From: Clostridiales bacterium
GTDB taxonomy: Bacteria; Bacillota; Clostridia; Christensenellales; UBA3700
Direction: 5' to 3'
NCBI GenBank assembly: GCA_014799645.1
Contig: JAAVHQ010000010.1
Location: 1-7,911, forward strand
Length of the DNA stretch: 7,911 bases
The position numbers were made by a program, and so were the translations under genes. Positions 1 to 6,149 of the stretch are shown here, in pieces. The notes beneath the pieces are model-generated. The model made no database searches. It was not told the origin of the DNA and was given only the letters and a program-made list of their open reading frames with translations. Each line of letters opens with the position of its first letter. The first letter of the stretch is position 1.

Positions 1-2
1 GA

Positions 3-188
3 GTTTTTAGTAAATGTAGTTGTTTGACAAGTATAGAGTTACTCAGCAGTGTAACGCATATCGGCTGTTATGCATTTGAGGGTTGTAACAGTTTGACAGT
101 CTATTGCGAAGCGGAAAGTCAACCGAGTGGATGGAGTTCCATTTGGAATTCTAGCGATTGTCCCGTCGTATGGGGATACAAAGGCTAA
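3..188 (+). CDS. BspA-like leucine-rich-repeat protein, C-terminal fragment
   Basis: The frame is open from the left edge to a TAA stop at 186-188, giving 61 residues; the start lies outside the window. The translation contains a typical BspA/LRR_5 (TpLRR) unit, with SVTHIGCYAFEGCNSLTVYC as one repeat and the tail of an earlier one (FSKCSCLTSIELL) before it. It ends in a Cys/Trp-rich cap, including EAESQPSGW and CPVVWGYKG, of the kind that closes many such proteins in gut Bacillota. Family members are usually secreted or surface-exposed adhesion or interaction proteins, but the anchor and signal peptide would be at the missing N-terminus, so location is an inference. No start codon falls in this stretch, so it is easily missed, and the antisense frame over 39-299 is its shadow. 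The family call is fairly secure; the specific function is unknown. Confidence 0.75.
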   Translation, partial: VFSKCSCLTSIELLSSVTHIGCYAFEGCNSLTVYCEAESQPSGWSSIWNSSDCPVVWGYKG

Positions 189-221
189 GTAAGAAGTAAT
201 AGCGAATAGGTAAAAAGTAAA

Positions 222-248
222 GAAGAGCAAGCCGTCGGCTTGCTCTTT
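222..248. terminator. Strong hairpin, probable terminator after the LRR gene
   Basis: AAGAGCAAGCC (223-233) pairs perfectly with GGCTTGCTCTT (237-247) around a GTC loop, with one more G-T pair outside. It lies 34 bases after the LRR stop and before the secA promoter. The + strand T-tract is short (CTCTTTC). On the minus strand the hairpin is followed by a T-richer run (CTTCTTTACTTTTTACC), so it may work in both directions. Confidence 0.6.
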
Positions 249-304
249 CGACATAATTCGCATTAAATAGAGTATTGCCATAACTTTGCGACCTAGCAAA
301 AAAC

Positions 305-334
305 TTGACTTATATATTTATATTATGTTAGTAT
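305..334 (+). promoter_or_regulatory. Putative sigma-A promoter of secA
   Basis: TTGACT (305-310) is a near-consensus -35 box. An 18-base A+T-rich spacer separates it from TAGTAT (329-334), a 4/6 match to the -10 box. The predicted transcript would start near 341, leaving a leader of about 30 bases before the secA ATG. The -35 box is clear; the -10 choice is uncertain because the region is rich in TAT-like hexamers. Confidence 0.5.
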
Positions 335-354
335 TGTAAATGGCATAATTTGCC

Positions 355-363
355 AAAGGAAGG
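355..363 (+). promoter_or_regulatory. Ribosome binding site that fixes the secA start
   Basis: AAAGGAAGG ends 7 bases before the ATG at 371. It lies inside any reading begun at the upstream TTG at 350, so it argues that translation starts at 371. Confidence 0.8.
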
Positions 364-370
364 TACTACT

Positions 371-3067
371 ATGGGAATATTCAGAAAAATTTTTCCTAGC
401 CACAATGATAGAGAATTAAAAAGGATTTACAAGACGGTCGACAAGGTCGTTGCTTTGGAAGAAAAATTCAAGGCGATGAGCGACGACGAGTTGAAGGCTT
501 GCACGAACCAATATATAGAAAGATATCAGCAAGGGGAGAGCCTTGATTCGCTTTTGCCCGAAGCGTTCGCTACCGTCAGAGAGGCGAGCGACAGAGTATT
601 GAATATGCGTCACTTCTACGTACAGCTTGTCGGCGGCGTGGTTTTGTATCAAGGCAGAATCGCCGAGATGCGTACGGGTGAAGGTAAGACTTTGGTCGCT
701 ACGCTTGCAGGTTATCTCAAAGCGCTTGCAAAGCAAGGCGTACACGTCGTTACCGTCAACGAATATCTCGCAAGGCGCGACGCTGAGTGGATGGGCAAGG
801 TATACAAATTCCTAGGCTTGACTGTAGGCGTAAACTGCTCTGGTATGTCTAGAGAAGAGAAGGTCGAGGCGTACAACTGCGACATCACGTACAGCACCAA
901 CAACGAACTCGGCTTTGACTATCTTCGTGACAACATGGTCAAAGACAATTCGATGAAAGTGCAAAGAGGTCTTGAATTTGCGATAGTCGACGAGGTGGAC
1001 AGCATTTTGGTCGACGAGGCGCGAACTCCTCTTATCATCAGCGGTCGCGGTAAGAAGTCGAGCGATACGTATATCACGGCGAACAACTTCGTGCATACGC
1101 TTACTCCCGAAGACTATGAGATAGGCGAAAAGGAAAAGTCGATTTTCTTAAACGAGAGCGGAACGGAAAAAGCCGAGAAGTATTTCAATATCGAGAATTT
1201 GTCCGACTATGAAAATCAGTCGTTGAAGCATTACATTGACAATGCGCTCAAAGCAAATTTCATTATGAAAAACGAAGACAACTATATCGTTGTCGATAAA
1301 GAAGTCGTCATTATCGACGAGTTCACCGGCAGACAAATGGTGGGCAGAAGATTTAGCGACGGATTGCATCAGGCTATCGAGGCGAAAGAAGGCGTGCCTA
1401 TCAAGTCGGAAGACAAGACTATGGCGACGATTACTTTCCAGAACTTTTTCAGACTTTACAAAAGACTTTCGGGTATGACGGGTACGGCAAAGACGGAAGA
1501 GAACGAATTCGAGACGATTTACGGACTTGACGTTGTAGTTATCCCGACCAATAAGCCCGTTATCAGAATTGACGAGCCGGATATACTTTTCAAAAACAAA
1601 AACGGAAAATACAAAGCGCTTGTCGAAGACATCAAGAAATGTTATGCAAAGCGTCAGCCTGTGCTTGTGGGTACGCTCAGCGTAGAGAAGTCCGAAGAGT
1701 TGTCGCACATTCTCAAAAAGCAAGGTATTCCGCACAACGTACTCAACGCAAAGAACCACGAAAAGGAAGCGGAAATCGTAGCGCAAGCAGGTAAGAGCGG
1801 AGCGGTAACGATAGCCACTAATATGGCAGGTCGTGGTACGGATATTCTCTTGGGCGGTAACCCTGAATTTCTTGCAAAGCAAAAACTTGCCAACTTAGGT
1901 TATTCGCACGAACTTATCGAGCAAGCCGTATCGTACGCAAATACGGATGACGAGGCTATTCTCAAAGCGAGAGCGGACTACAAGAAGTATTACGACTTGT
2001 TCGCAAAGGACACCAACGCGGAAAAGCAAGAAGTTGTCGCGGCTGGCGGTTTGAGAATTATAGGTACGGAGCGAAACGAATCTCGCCGTATCGACAATCA
2101 GTTGCGCGGTCGAAGCGGTCGTCAAGGCGACCCCGGTTCGTCGGTATTCTATCTTTCTATGGAAGACGACATCATGAGAATTTTCGGCGGCGACCACATG
2201 ATAAAGATTGCCGAAGCGCTTAAACTCGACGAAGATACGCCAATCGTCAACAAGATGATCACAAGACAAGTCGAAGCGTCGCAAGCAAGAGTAGAGGACA
2301 GGAACTTTTCTATCCGCAAACACGTGCTTGGCTATGACGACGTAATGAACCAACAAAGAGAAATCATCTACGAACAAAGAAATATCGTCCTCGACGGTAT
2401 GGACGTTCACGTGCAAATACTCGCTATGATGGAAGCGGTCATCAACCGCATTTGTACGACCTACGTCGACTATAAAGAAGACCACAGAAATTGGAATTAC
2501 GAGGACTTCAATAAGCAACTTGAAGATAGCGTATTGGAAAACGGAACACAGCTCCTCACGCCGGACTACATCGCCGACCTAGCGGATAATTCCATAAGCG
2601 GACTTGTTGCGAGTATCTACGAGGTCGCAAAAGAGCAGTACGAGAAGAAGTGCGATTACGTCAAGAATGAGATAGGTATCGACTTCGCGAGATTTGAAAG
2701 AGACTGTATGCTTTACAACGTTGATAGCAAATGGATGAACCACATCGACGATATGAGCGAACTCAAACAAGGCATCGGACTTGTCGCTTACGCTCAAAGA
2801 GACCCCGTCACACAGTACAAATTCGAGGGCGCGGAAATGTTCGACAATATGGTTGAGGCAATTCAATACGACACCGTGCGTACGCTCGTAAAGTGTAAGT
2901 TTGAAAAGACTACGCAGACGCAGTCCAAAGCGCAAAATCAAGACGATATCGTCACAAATGAGGAACTCAATAAGACGAGGACAGTCGTCAAGGATAAGAA
3001 GCCGCGACCAAATGATAAATGTCCGTGCGGGAGTGGGAAGAAATATAAACAATGCTGCGGAAAATAG
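371..3067 (+). CDS. secA: Preprotein translocase ATPase SecA
   Basis: SecA is the cytosolic motor that pushes unfolded preproteins through the SecYEG channel using ATP. The 898-residue product begins MGIFRKIFPSHNDREL, the usual SecA N-terminus. Visible motifs are Walker A GEGKT (103-107), the DEVD box (207-210) with DEARTPLIISG following, SGMTGTA (367-373, start of the second nucleotide-binding domain), GRGTDI (487-492) and the arginine-finger region QLRGRSGRQGD (577-587). The helical scaffold and wing domains follow. The C-terminus is a zinc-binding SEC-C tail with Cys at 884, 886, 895 and 896 (CPCG...QCC), so this is the canonical SecA, not an accessory SecA2. About 60 residues between GRGTDI and AAGGLRI (roughly 494-558) form the variable insertion that B. 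subtilis SecA lacks and E. coli SecA has. The ATG at 371 is preferred to the TTG at 350 because of the Shine-Dalgarno at 355-363. A structured repeat starts on the base after the stop codon. Confidence 0.98.
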   Translation: MGIFRKIFPSHNDRELKRIYKTVDKVVALEEKFKAMSDDELKACTNQYIERYQQGESLDSLLPEAFATVREASDRVLNMRHFYVQLVGGVVLYQGRIAEMRTGEGKTLVATLAGYLKALAKQGVHVVTVNEYLARRDAEWMGKVYKFLGLTVGVNCSGMSREEKVEAYNCDITYSTNNELGFDYLRDNMVKDNSMKVQRGLEFAIVDEVDSILVDEARTPLIISGRGKKSSDTYITANNFVHTLTPEDYEIGEKEKSIFLNESGTEKAEKYFNIENLSDYENQSLKHYIDNALKANFIMKNEDNYIVVDKEVVIIDEFTGRQMVGRRFSDGLHQAIEAKEGVPIKSEDKTMATITFQNFFRLYKRLSGMTGTAKTEENEFETIYGLDVVVIPTNKPVIRIDEPDILFKNKNGKYKALVEDIKKCYAKRQPVLVGTLSVEKSEELSHILKKQGIPHNVLNAKNHEKEAEIVAQAGKSGAVTIATNMAGRGTDILLGGNPEFLAKQKLANLGYSHELIEQAVSYANTDDEAILKARADYKKYYDLFAKDTNAEKQEVVAAGGLRIIGTERNESRRIDNQLRGRSGRQGDPGSSVFYLSMEDDIMRIFGGDHMIKIAEALKLDEDTPIVNKMITRQVEASQARVEDRNFSIRKHVLGYDDVMNQQREIIYEQRNIVLDGMDVHVQILAMMEAVINRICTTYVDYKEDHRNWNYEDFNKQLEDSVLENGTQLLTPDYIADLADNSISGLVASIYEVAKEQYEKKCDYVKNEIGIDFARFERDCMLYNVDSKWMNHIDDMSELKQGIGLVAYAQRDPVTQYKFEGAEMFDNMVEAIQYDTVRTLVKCKFEKTTQTQSKAQNQDDIVTNEELNKTRTVVKDKKPRPNDKCPCGSGKKYKQCCGK

Positions 3068-3195
3068 GCGACCGCGTATAGCGGCGCATATTTTGCCCTA
3101 ACACCTAGGAACTCGCTCGGGGTCACGTACGCATAGTACGCTCACCGCTCGCTCTTCGGTGCACGGACAAAATCTACACCACTCTCCGCGGTCGC
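3068..3195 (+). repeat. Structured dispersed repeat, copy 1 (after secA)
   Basis: This is one of three related elements of about 130 bases in the window. It begins on the base after the secA stop. Its ends are perfect 9-bp inverted repeats, GCGACCGCG (3068-3076) and CGCGGTCGC (3187-3195). Nested inside are ATTTTGCCC (3090-3098) against GGACAAAAT (3165-3173), with one C-A mismatch, and a central hairpin CGTAC (3126-3130), loop GCATA, GTACG (3136-3140) flanked by GGT and ACC. Copy 3 after tsaD shares the blocks GCCCTAAC, CTAGGA, CGGGGTCACGTAC, AGTACGCTCACC, GCACGGACAAAA and CACTCTCC in the same order and spacing. I do not recognise the family. A miniature mobile element or a structured RNA are both possible. 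Confidence 0.8.
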
Positions 3196-3304
3196 GTGAG
3201 ATTTTGAGAGGTTGGTAAAACATTCTCTAAGGTCGCGGTGACATTGAGGGTGAGAGAATTAAGATTGTACAAATAATGACAACTCGCTTGAAAAAAACTT
3301 GCGG
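3196..3304. other. Spacer between two facing repeat copies
   Basis: No gene is seen here. ATTCTCT and AGAGAAT form a 7-bp inverted repeat with a loop of about 24 bases (roughly 3221-3259). ACTCGC and GCGAGT pair around an A-rich loop that runs into copy 2 (roughly 3281-3310). No convincing prfB promoter is present, so prfB is probably read through from secA unless the repeats terminate transcription. Confidence 0.45.
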
Positions 3305-3434
3305 GCGAGTGTGGAGAGTGGTGCGATTTTCGTTTTAGCGGAAGTAGTCCGAGCCACCCAGTGTACTAGCCGTACACGGTGAGCGAGTGGCTATCTTTCG
3401 ATCAAGCGGAAGGCGCGCCGCTATACGCAGTCGG
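3305..3434 (-). repeat. Structured dispersed repeat, copy 2 (inverted, before prfB)
   Basis: This is the same family as copy 1 in the opposite orientation and more diverged. GGAGAGTGGTG (3313-3323) is the reverse complement of bases 3177-3187 in copy 1. GCGCCGCTATACGC (3415-3428) is the exact reverse complement of 3074-3087. The central hairpin is kept with changed pairs: GTGTAC (3361-3366), loop TAGCC, GTACAC (3372-3377). It is further closed by AGCCAC and GTGGCT. The outer terminal inverted repeat is weak here (CGAGTG against CAGTCG). It ends 20 bases before the prfB ATG, so the prfB leader overlaps it. Confidence 0.75.
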
Positions 3435-3454
3435 TTACAGAGAAAGGGAATTAT

Positions 3455-4555
3455 ATGATAACTATAGAACAAGCAAAATGGGACTTTTCAAAGATCAACA
3501 AATCGCTACTCGAAGTGAGAGAGGCGCTGGATTACGATGGTCTTGCTAAGCGCGCGGAAGAATTGAGAGCCGAGCAGAGCAAGGATGGATTTTGGGAAGA
3601 TATGGACAACGCCCAAAAGGTCAATCGCGAATTGTCGAGAATAGAAACCAAGATGAAACACTTTGACAAGTTGTATTCGCAAGGCGAGGACGTGCAAGTA
3701 CTTATCGAGTTGACGGAAGACGGTGGAAGCGAGGCGGAACTCGACGAGTTGCAGGCAGAACTCGACGCTTTTTCTGCGAACGTGGAAAGCCTTAGATTAG
3801 AAACTCTTCTCAAAGGTAAATACGACGCCAACAATGCGATACTGACTTTGCACGCAGGAGCGGGCGGTACGGAAGCGCAAGATTGGGCGAATATGCTTTA
3901 TAGAATGTACACGAGATATTCCGAGAGAGTAGGCTACAAAGTTGTCGAGGTGGACAAACTCGCAGGCGACGAGGCGGGAATAAAGAGCGTCACTTTCAAG
4001 GTAATCGGCGAAAACGCTTACGGTTATCTCAAATCGGAAAAGGGAGTGCATAGGCTTGTCCGTATTTCTCCTTTTGATTCCAACGCGAGACGTCACACGT
4101 CTTTCGCGTCTTTGGAAGTAATGCCCGAAATCGAAAACCAAAACGAGATAAAAATCAACAATGAAGATTTGAAAATCGACACGTACCGAAGCGGCGGCGC
4201 GGGCGGTCAGCACGTCAACAAGACGGAAAGCGCGATAAGAATTACGCATATACCTACGGGTATCGTCGTGCAGTGTCAAAACGAGCGTAGCCAAATTCAA
4301 AACAGAGAGCAGGCTATGGGTATGCTCATTTCCAAACTTATCGAAAGACAAGAGCGCGAGATGCAAGAAAAAGAACTTGAACTCAAAGGCGATATTAAGA
4401 AAATCGAGTGGGGCAGTCAAATTCGCAGTTACGTATTCTGTCCCTACACTATGGTAAAAGACCACCGCACGGGCTGCGAAACGGGCAATATATCCGCGGT
4501 GATGGACGGCGACATTGAGCAATTCATCTTTGACTATCTCAAAAAAGCCAATTGA
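3455..4555 (+). CDS. prfB: Peptide chain release factor 2 (RF2)
   Basis: RF2 recognises UGA and UAA stop codons in the ribosomal A site and triggers peptide release. The 366-residue product is full length for the family. SPF at 205-207 is the RF2-specific stop-codon reading tripeptide (RF1 has PxT). GGQ at 250-252 is the catalytic motif, with Gln 252 the residue normally methylated by PrmC. The N-terminal helical domain covers about residues 1-110. The start ATG is preceded by AGAAAGGGA (3441-3449) at good spacing. No in-frame TGA interrupts the gene: where E. coli has the frameshift site CUU UGA C, this gene reads CTG GAT (codons 25-26, 3527-3532), so RF2 is made in one frame. It lies downstream of secA, as in many Bacillota, and 6 bases upstream of tsaD, with which it is probably co-transcribed. 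Confidence 0.98.
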   Translation: MITIEQAKWDFSKINKSLLEVREALDYDGLAKRAEELRAEQSKDGFWEDMDNAQKVNRELSRIETKMKHFDKLYSQGEDVQVLIELTEDGGSEAELDELQAELDAFSANVESLRLETLLKGKYDANNAILTLHAGAGGTEAQDWANMLYRMYTRYSERVGYKVVEVDKLAGDEAGIKSVTFKVIGENAYGYLKSEKGVHRLVRISPFDSNARRHTSFASLEVMPEIENQNEIKINNEDLKIDTYRSGGAGGQHVNKTESAIRITHIPTGIVVQCQNERSQIQNREQAMGMLISKLIERQEREMQEKELELKGDIKKIEWGSQIRSYVFCPYTMVKDHRTGCETGNISAVMDGDIEQFIFDYLKKAN

Positions 4556-4561
4556 TAAAAT

Positions 4562-5623
4562 ATGAAGCACATAGATATAGCCAACAAAAAATTAGACGAA
4601 ATGCGTAATCGCGACGATATCGTAATCCTTGCGATTGAGAGTTCGTGCGACGAAACGGCGGTTGCCGTAATGCGCGGACGGGAGTTGCTTTCCAACGTAA
4701 TCGCCTCGCAAATAGATATACACAAACGCTTTGGCGGAGTAGTACCCGAGATAGCGTCGAGAAATCACACTATGGCGATAGACAACGTGACAAAGCAAGC
4801 GCTTGAAGAGGCGAACGTCACGCTCGACGAAGTGGATTGCATTGCCGTGACTTACGGCGCAGGACTTTTGGGCGCGTTGCTTGTCGGCGTATCATACGCA
4901 AAGGCTTTGGCTTACGCGACGCAAAAACCGCTTATAGCCGTCAACCATATCAAAGGACATATTTCGGCGAACTATATCGCAAAACCTGACTTACAGCCGC
5001 CATATCTTTGTCTGATAGCAAGCGGTGGACATACGACGATTGCTTACGTCAAGTCGCTCGTCGACGTGGAGATAAAGGGAACTACGCAAGACGATGCGTG
5101 CGGAGAAGCTTTCGACAAAGTGGCAAGAGTGTTGGGCTTGCCGTACCCAGGCGGCCCGCAGATAGAGAAGTTGGCGAAAGAGGGAGTAGCGAATATACCT
5201 TTGCCAACGCCGTATAAGGACAAAGACACTTACGATTTTTCATACAGCGGTATAAAGACGGCAGTCATCAATTACGCGCACAAGTGCGAGCAAAAGGGCG
5301 AAGAACTTCGACGCGCCGACCTTGCGTGCTCTTTCCAAGAAAAGGTCACTGATATTATGGTCGACAATACTTTGCGTTGCGCCGTCGATATGAAAGTCGA
5401 TACGGTCGTTATCGCCGGCGGTGTGGGCGCGAACGGAGTGCTTAGAGAGAAAATGGAAAGACGCGCAAAGGAAAAGGGCATCAAAGTCTATTATCCGCCT
5501 TTGAAACTTTGCACGGACAACGGAGCAATGATTGCATCGCAGGCTTATAATATGATTAAGACGGGCGCGAAGTCGAGTGATATTGATCTTGACGCTAACG
5601 CGAACGTTCGCGTCTTCGATTAA
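4562..5623 (+). CDS. tsaD: tRNA N6-threonylcarbamoyladenosine (t6A37) synthase subunit TsaD
   Basis: TsaD transfers the threonylcarbamoyl group from threonylcarbamoyl-AMP (made by TsaC) to A37 of ANN-decoding tRNAs, working with TsaB and TsaE in the cytosol. The 353-residue product has the family signature ILAIESSCDETAVAV (about 22-36). It also has the metal-binding NHIKGH (His 129 and His 133), ASGGHT (153-158), and the closing CTDNGAMIA with metal ligand Asp 319. These belong to the ASKHA/Kae1 fold. The first ATG gives about 20 residues before the conserved core, longer than usual. The internal ATG at 4601 would give 340 residues, closer to typical. Neither has a clear Shine-Dalgarno, so translation probably depends on coupling to prfB 6 bases upstream. 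The partner genes tsaB, tsaE and tsaC are not in the window. The last codons contain a perfect 16-bp palindrome (5598-5613). Confidence 0.97.
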   Translation: MKHIDIANKKLDEMRNRDDIVILAIESSCDETAVAVMRGRELLSNVIASQIDIHKRFGGVVPEIASRNHTMAIDNVTKQALEEANVTLDEVDCIAVTYGAGLLGALLVGVSYAKALAYATQKPLIAVNHIKGHISANYIAKPDLQPPYLCLIASGGHTTIAYVKSLVDVEIKGTTQDDACGEAFDKVARVLGLPYPGGPQIEKLAKEGVANIPLPTPYKDKDTYDFSYSGIKTAVINYAHKCEQKGEELRRADLACSFQEKVTDIMVDNTLRCAVDMKVDTVVIAGGVGANGVLREKMERRAKEKGIKVYYPPLKLCTDNGAMIASQAYNMIKTGAKSSDIDLDANANVRVFD

Positions 5624-5627
5624 GTAA

Positions 5628-5760
5628 GCGACCGACTTCGTATAGTCTGCGCCTTTCGCCCTAACGACTAGGACGCCATCGGGGTCACGTACACAAAGTA
5701 CGCTCACCACTCGGTTGCCGTCGCACGGACAAAAATCACAGCACTCTCCAAAGTCGAGAC
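5628..5760 (+). repeat. Structured dispersed repeat, copy 3 (after tsaD)
   Basis: This element has the same orientation as copy 1 and starts 4 bases after the tsaD stop. It shares GCGACCG, CGTATAG, GCCCTAAC, CTAGGA, CGGGGTCACGTAC, AGTACGCTCACC, GCACGGACAAAA and CACTCTCC with copy 1 in order. The central hairpin is CGTAC (5688-5692), loop ACAAA, GTACG (5698-5702). The outer closing pair has changed to CGACTT (5633-5638) with AAGTCG (5751-5756), different bases but still complementary. It fills most of the 168-base gap between the converging tsaD and the minus-strand XRE gene, where no ordinary terminator is seen, so it may end transcription. Confidence 0.8.
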
Positions 5761-5791
5761 AAGCATTTTTCAAACGAATTTAGACAAGGTT

Positions 5792-6016
5792 TTATTTTTT
5801 CTTATAGTCTGCTACGCATAGAATATCGTTAGCGTCAAGATTTAGTATTTTACAAAGATTAGCAAATATATAAACAGGTGGCTTAGTATTTCCGTATAGA
5901 TATTTATCTAGCGTGATTTCTTTTATTCCTATTTCCTTTGCAATTTCCGCTTTTGTAAATTCGCTTTGTTCTACTGATTTTGTTAATTTGATTTGTATTT
6001 GAGCGTATGTTATCAT
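5792..6016 (-). CDS. Small XRE/Cro-CI family DNA-binding protein (minus strand)
   Basis: This 74-residue protein is essentially one helix-turn-helix domain. The HTH spans about residues 21-42 (TKAEIAKEIG, then recognition helix IKEITLDKYL). The C-terminal half, FANLCKILNLDANDILCV, is the usual fourth and fifth helix region. There is no extra effector, protease or toxin domain. It aligns without gaps to the divergent gene at 6150-6374 (my count: 29 of 74 identical), mostly in the C-terminal half, while the recognition helices differ. The start ATG at 6016 (minus strand) has a weak GGA-type Shine-Dalgarno about 8 bases upstream and AAAAGGA farther away. It probably represses itself and/or its partner through the three operators in the shared intergenic region. 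Codon use is more A+T-rich than in the flanking housekeeping genes, which suggests transfer. The DNA-binding call is secure; the regulon is unknown. Confidence 0.88.
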   Translation of the reverse strand: MITYAQIQIKLTKSVEQSEFTKAEIAKEIGIKEITLDKYLYGNTKPPVYIFANLCKILNLDANDILCVADYKKK

Positions 6017-6036
6017 TTATATGTTCCGTCCTTTTA

Positions 6037-6042
6037 ATTATA
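6037..6042 (-). promoter_or_regulatory. Possible -10 box for the minus-strand XRE gene
   Basis: On the minus strand this reads TATAAT, a perfect -10 hexamer 20 bases upstream of the ATG at 6016. The place where a -35 box would sit (about 6060-6065) lies inside operator 1 and has no TTGACA-like sequence. A regulator bound at operator 1 would therefore block or aid this promoter. Confidence 0.35.
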
Positions 6043-6051
6043 TAACACGCA

Positions 6052-6066
6052 ACACCTAACGGGTGT
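6052..6066. promoter_or_regulatory. Operator 1, 15-bp inverted repeat
   Basis: ACACCT, spacer AAC, GGGTGT: two 6-base arms complementary at five of six positions. Its centre is at 6059. It overlaps the expected -35 area of the minus-strand XRE gene. Confidence 0.7.
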
Positions 6067-6080
6067 AATCTAAGAATATC

Positions 6081-6095
6081 ACATCTGGTAGATGT
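6081..6095. promoter_or_regulatory. Operator 2, 15-bp inverted repeat
   Basis: ACATCT, spacer GGT, AGATGT: a perfect dyad centred at 6088, exactly 29 bp from operator 1. It is the middle of the three sites. Confidence 0.75.
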
Positions 6096-6109
6096 AAATC
6101 AAGCATTTC

Positions 6110-6124
6110 ACACCTAAAAGATGT
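6110..6124. promoter_or_regulatory. Operator 3, 15-bp inverted repeat
   Basis: ACACCT, spacer AAA, AGATGT: five of six positions pair. Its centre is at 6117, exactly 29 bp from operator 2. It abuts TAAAAT (6124-6129), a possible -10 box for the + strand XRE gene, so occupancy here would be expected to block that promoter. Confidence 0.7.
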
Positions 6125-6149
6125 AAAATAATTAAAAGGAGTAAAGTAT

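Noticed and set aside
39..299. Minus-strand 86-codon frame
   Set aside because: It overlies the clear LRR tail on the + strand and the hairpin at 222-248, and its product has no recognisable family.
350..370. SecA start at the TTG at 350
   Set aside because: The good Shine-Dalgarno at 355-363 lies inside this extension and is correctly spaced for the ATG at 371, which also gives the usual SecA N-terminus.
1148..1882. Long minus-strand frame (244 codons) inside secA, and similar ones at 1895-2518 and 3797-4570
   Set aside because: They are exact antisense shadows of well-identified genes and show no domain; codon bias of the sense genes keeps the antisense frame open.
6052..6124. Short CRISPR-like array
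   Set aside because: The units are 15-bp dyads with 14-base related spacers, far too short for a CRISPR array, and no cas gene is present. Operators between divergent regulators explain them.
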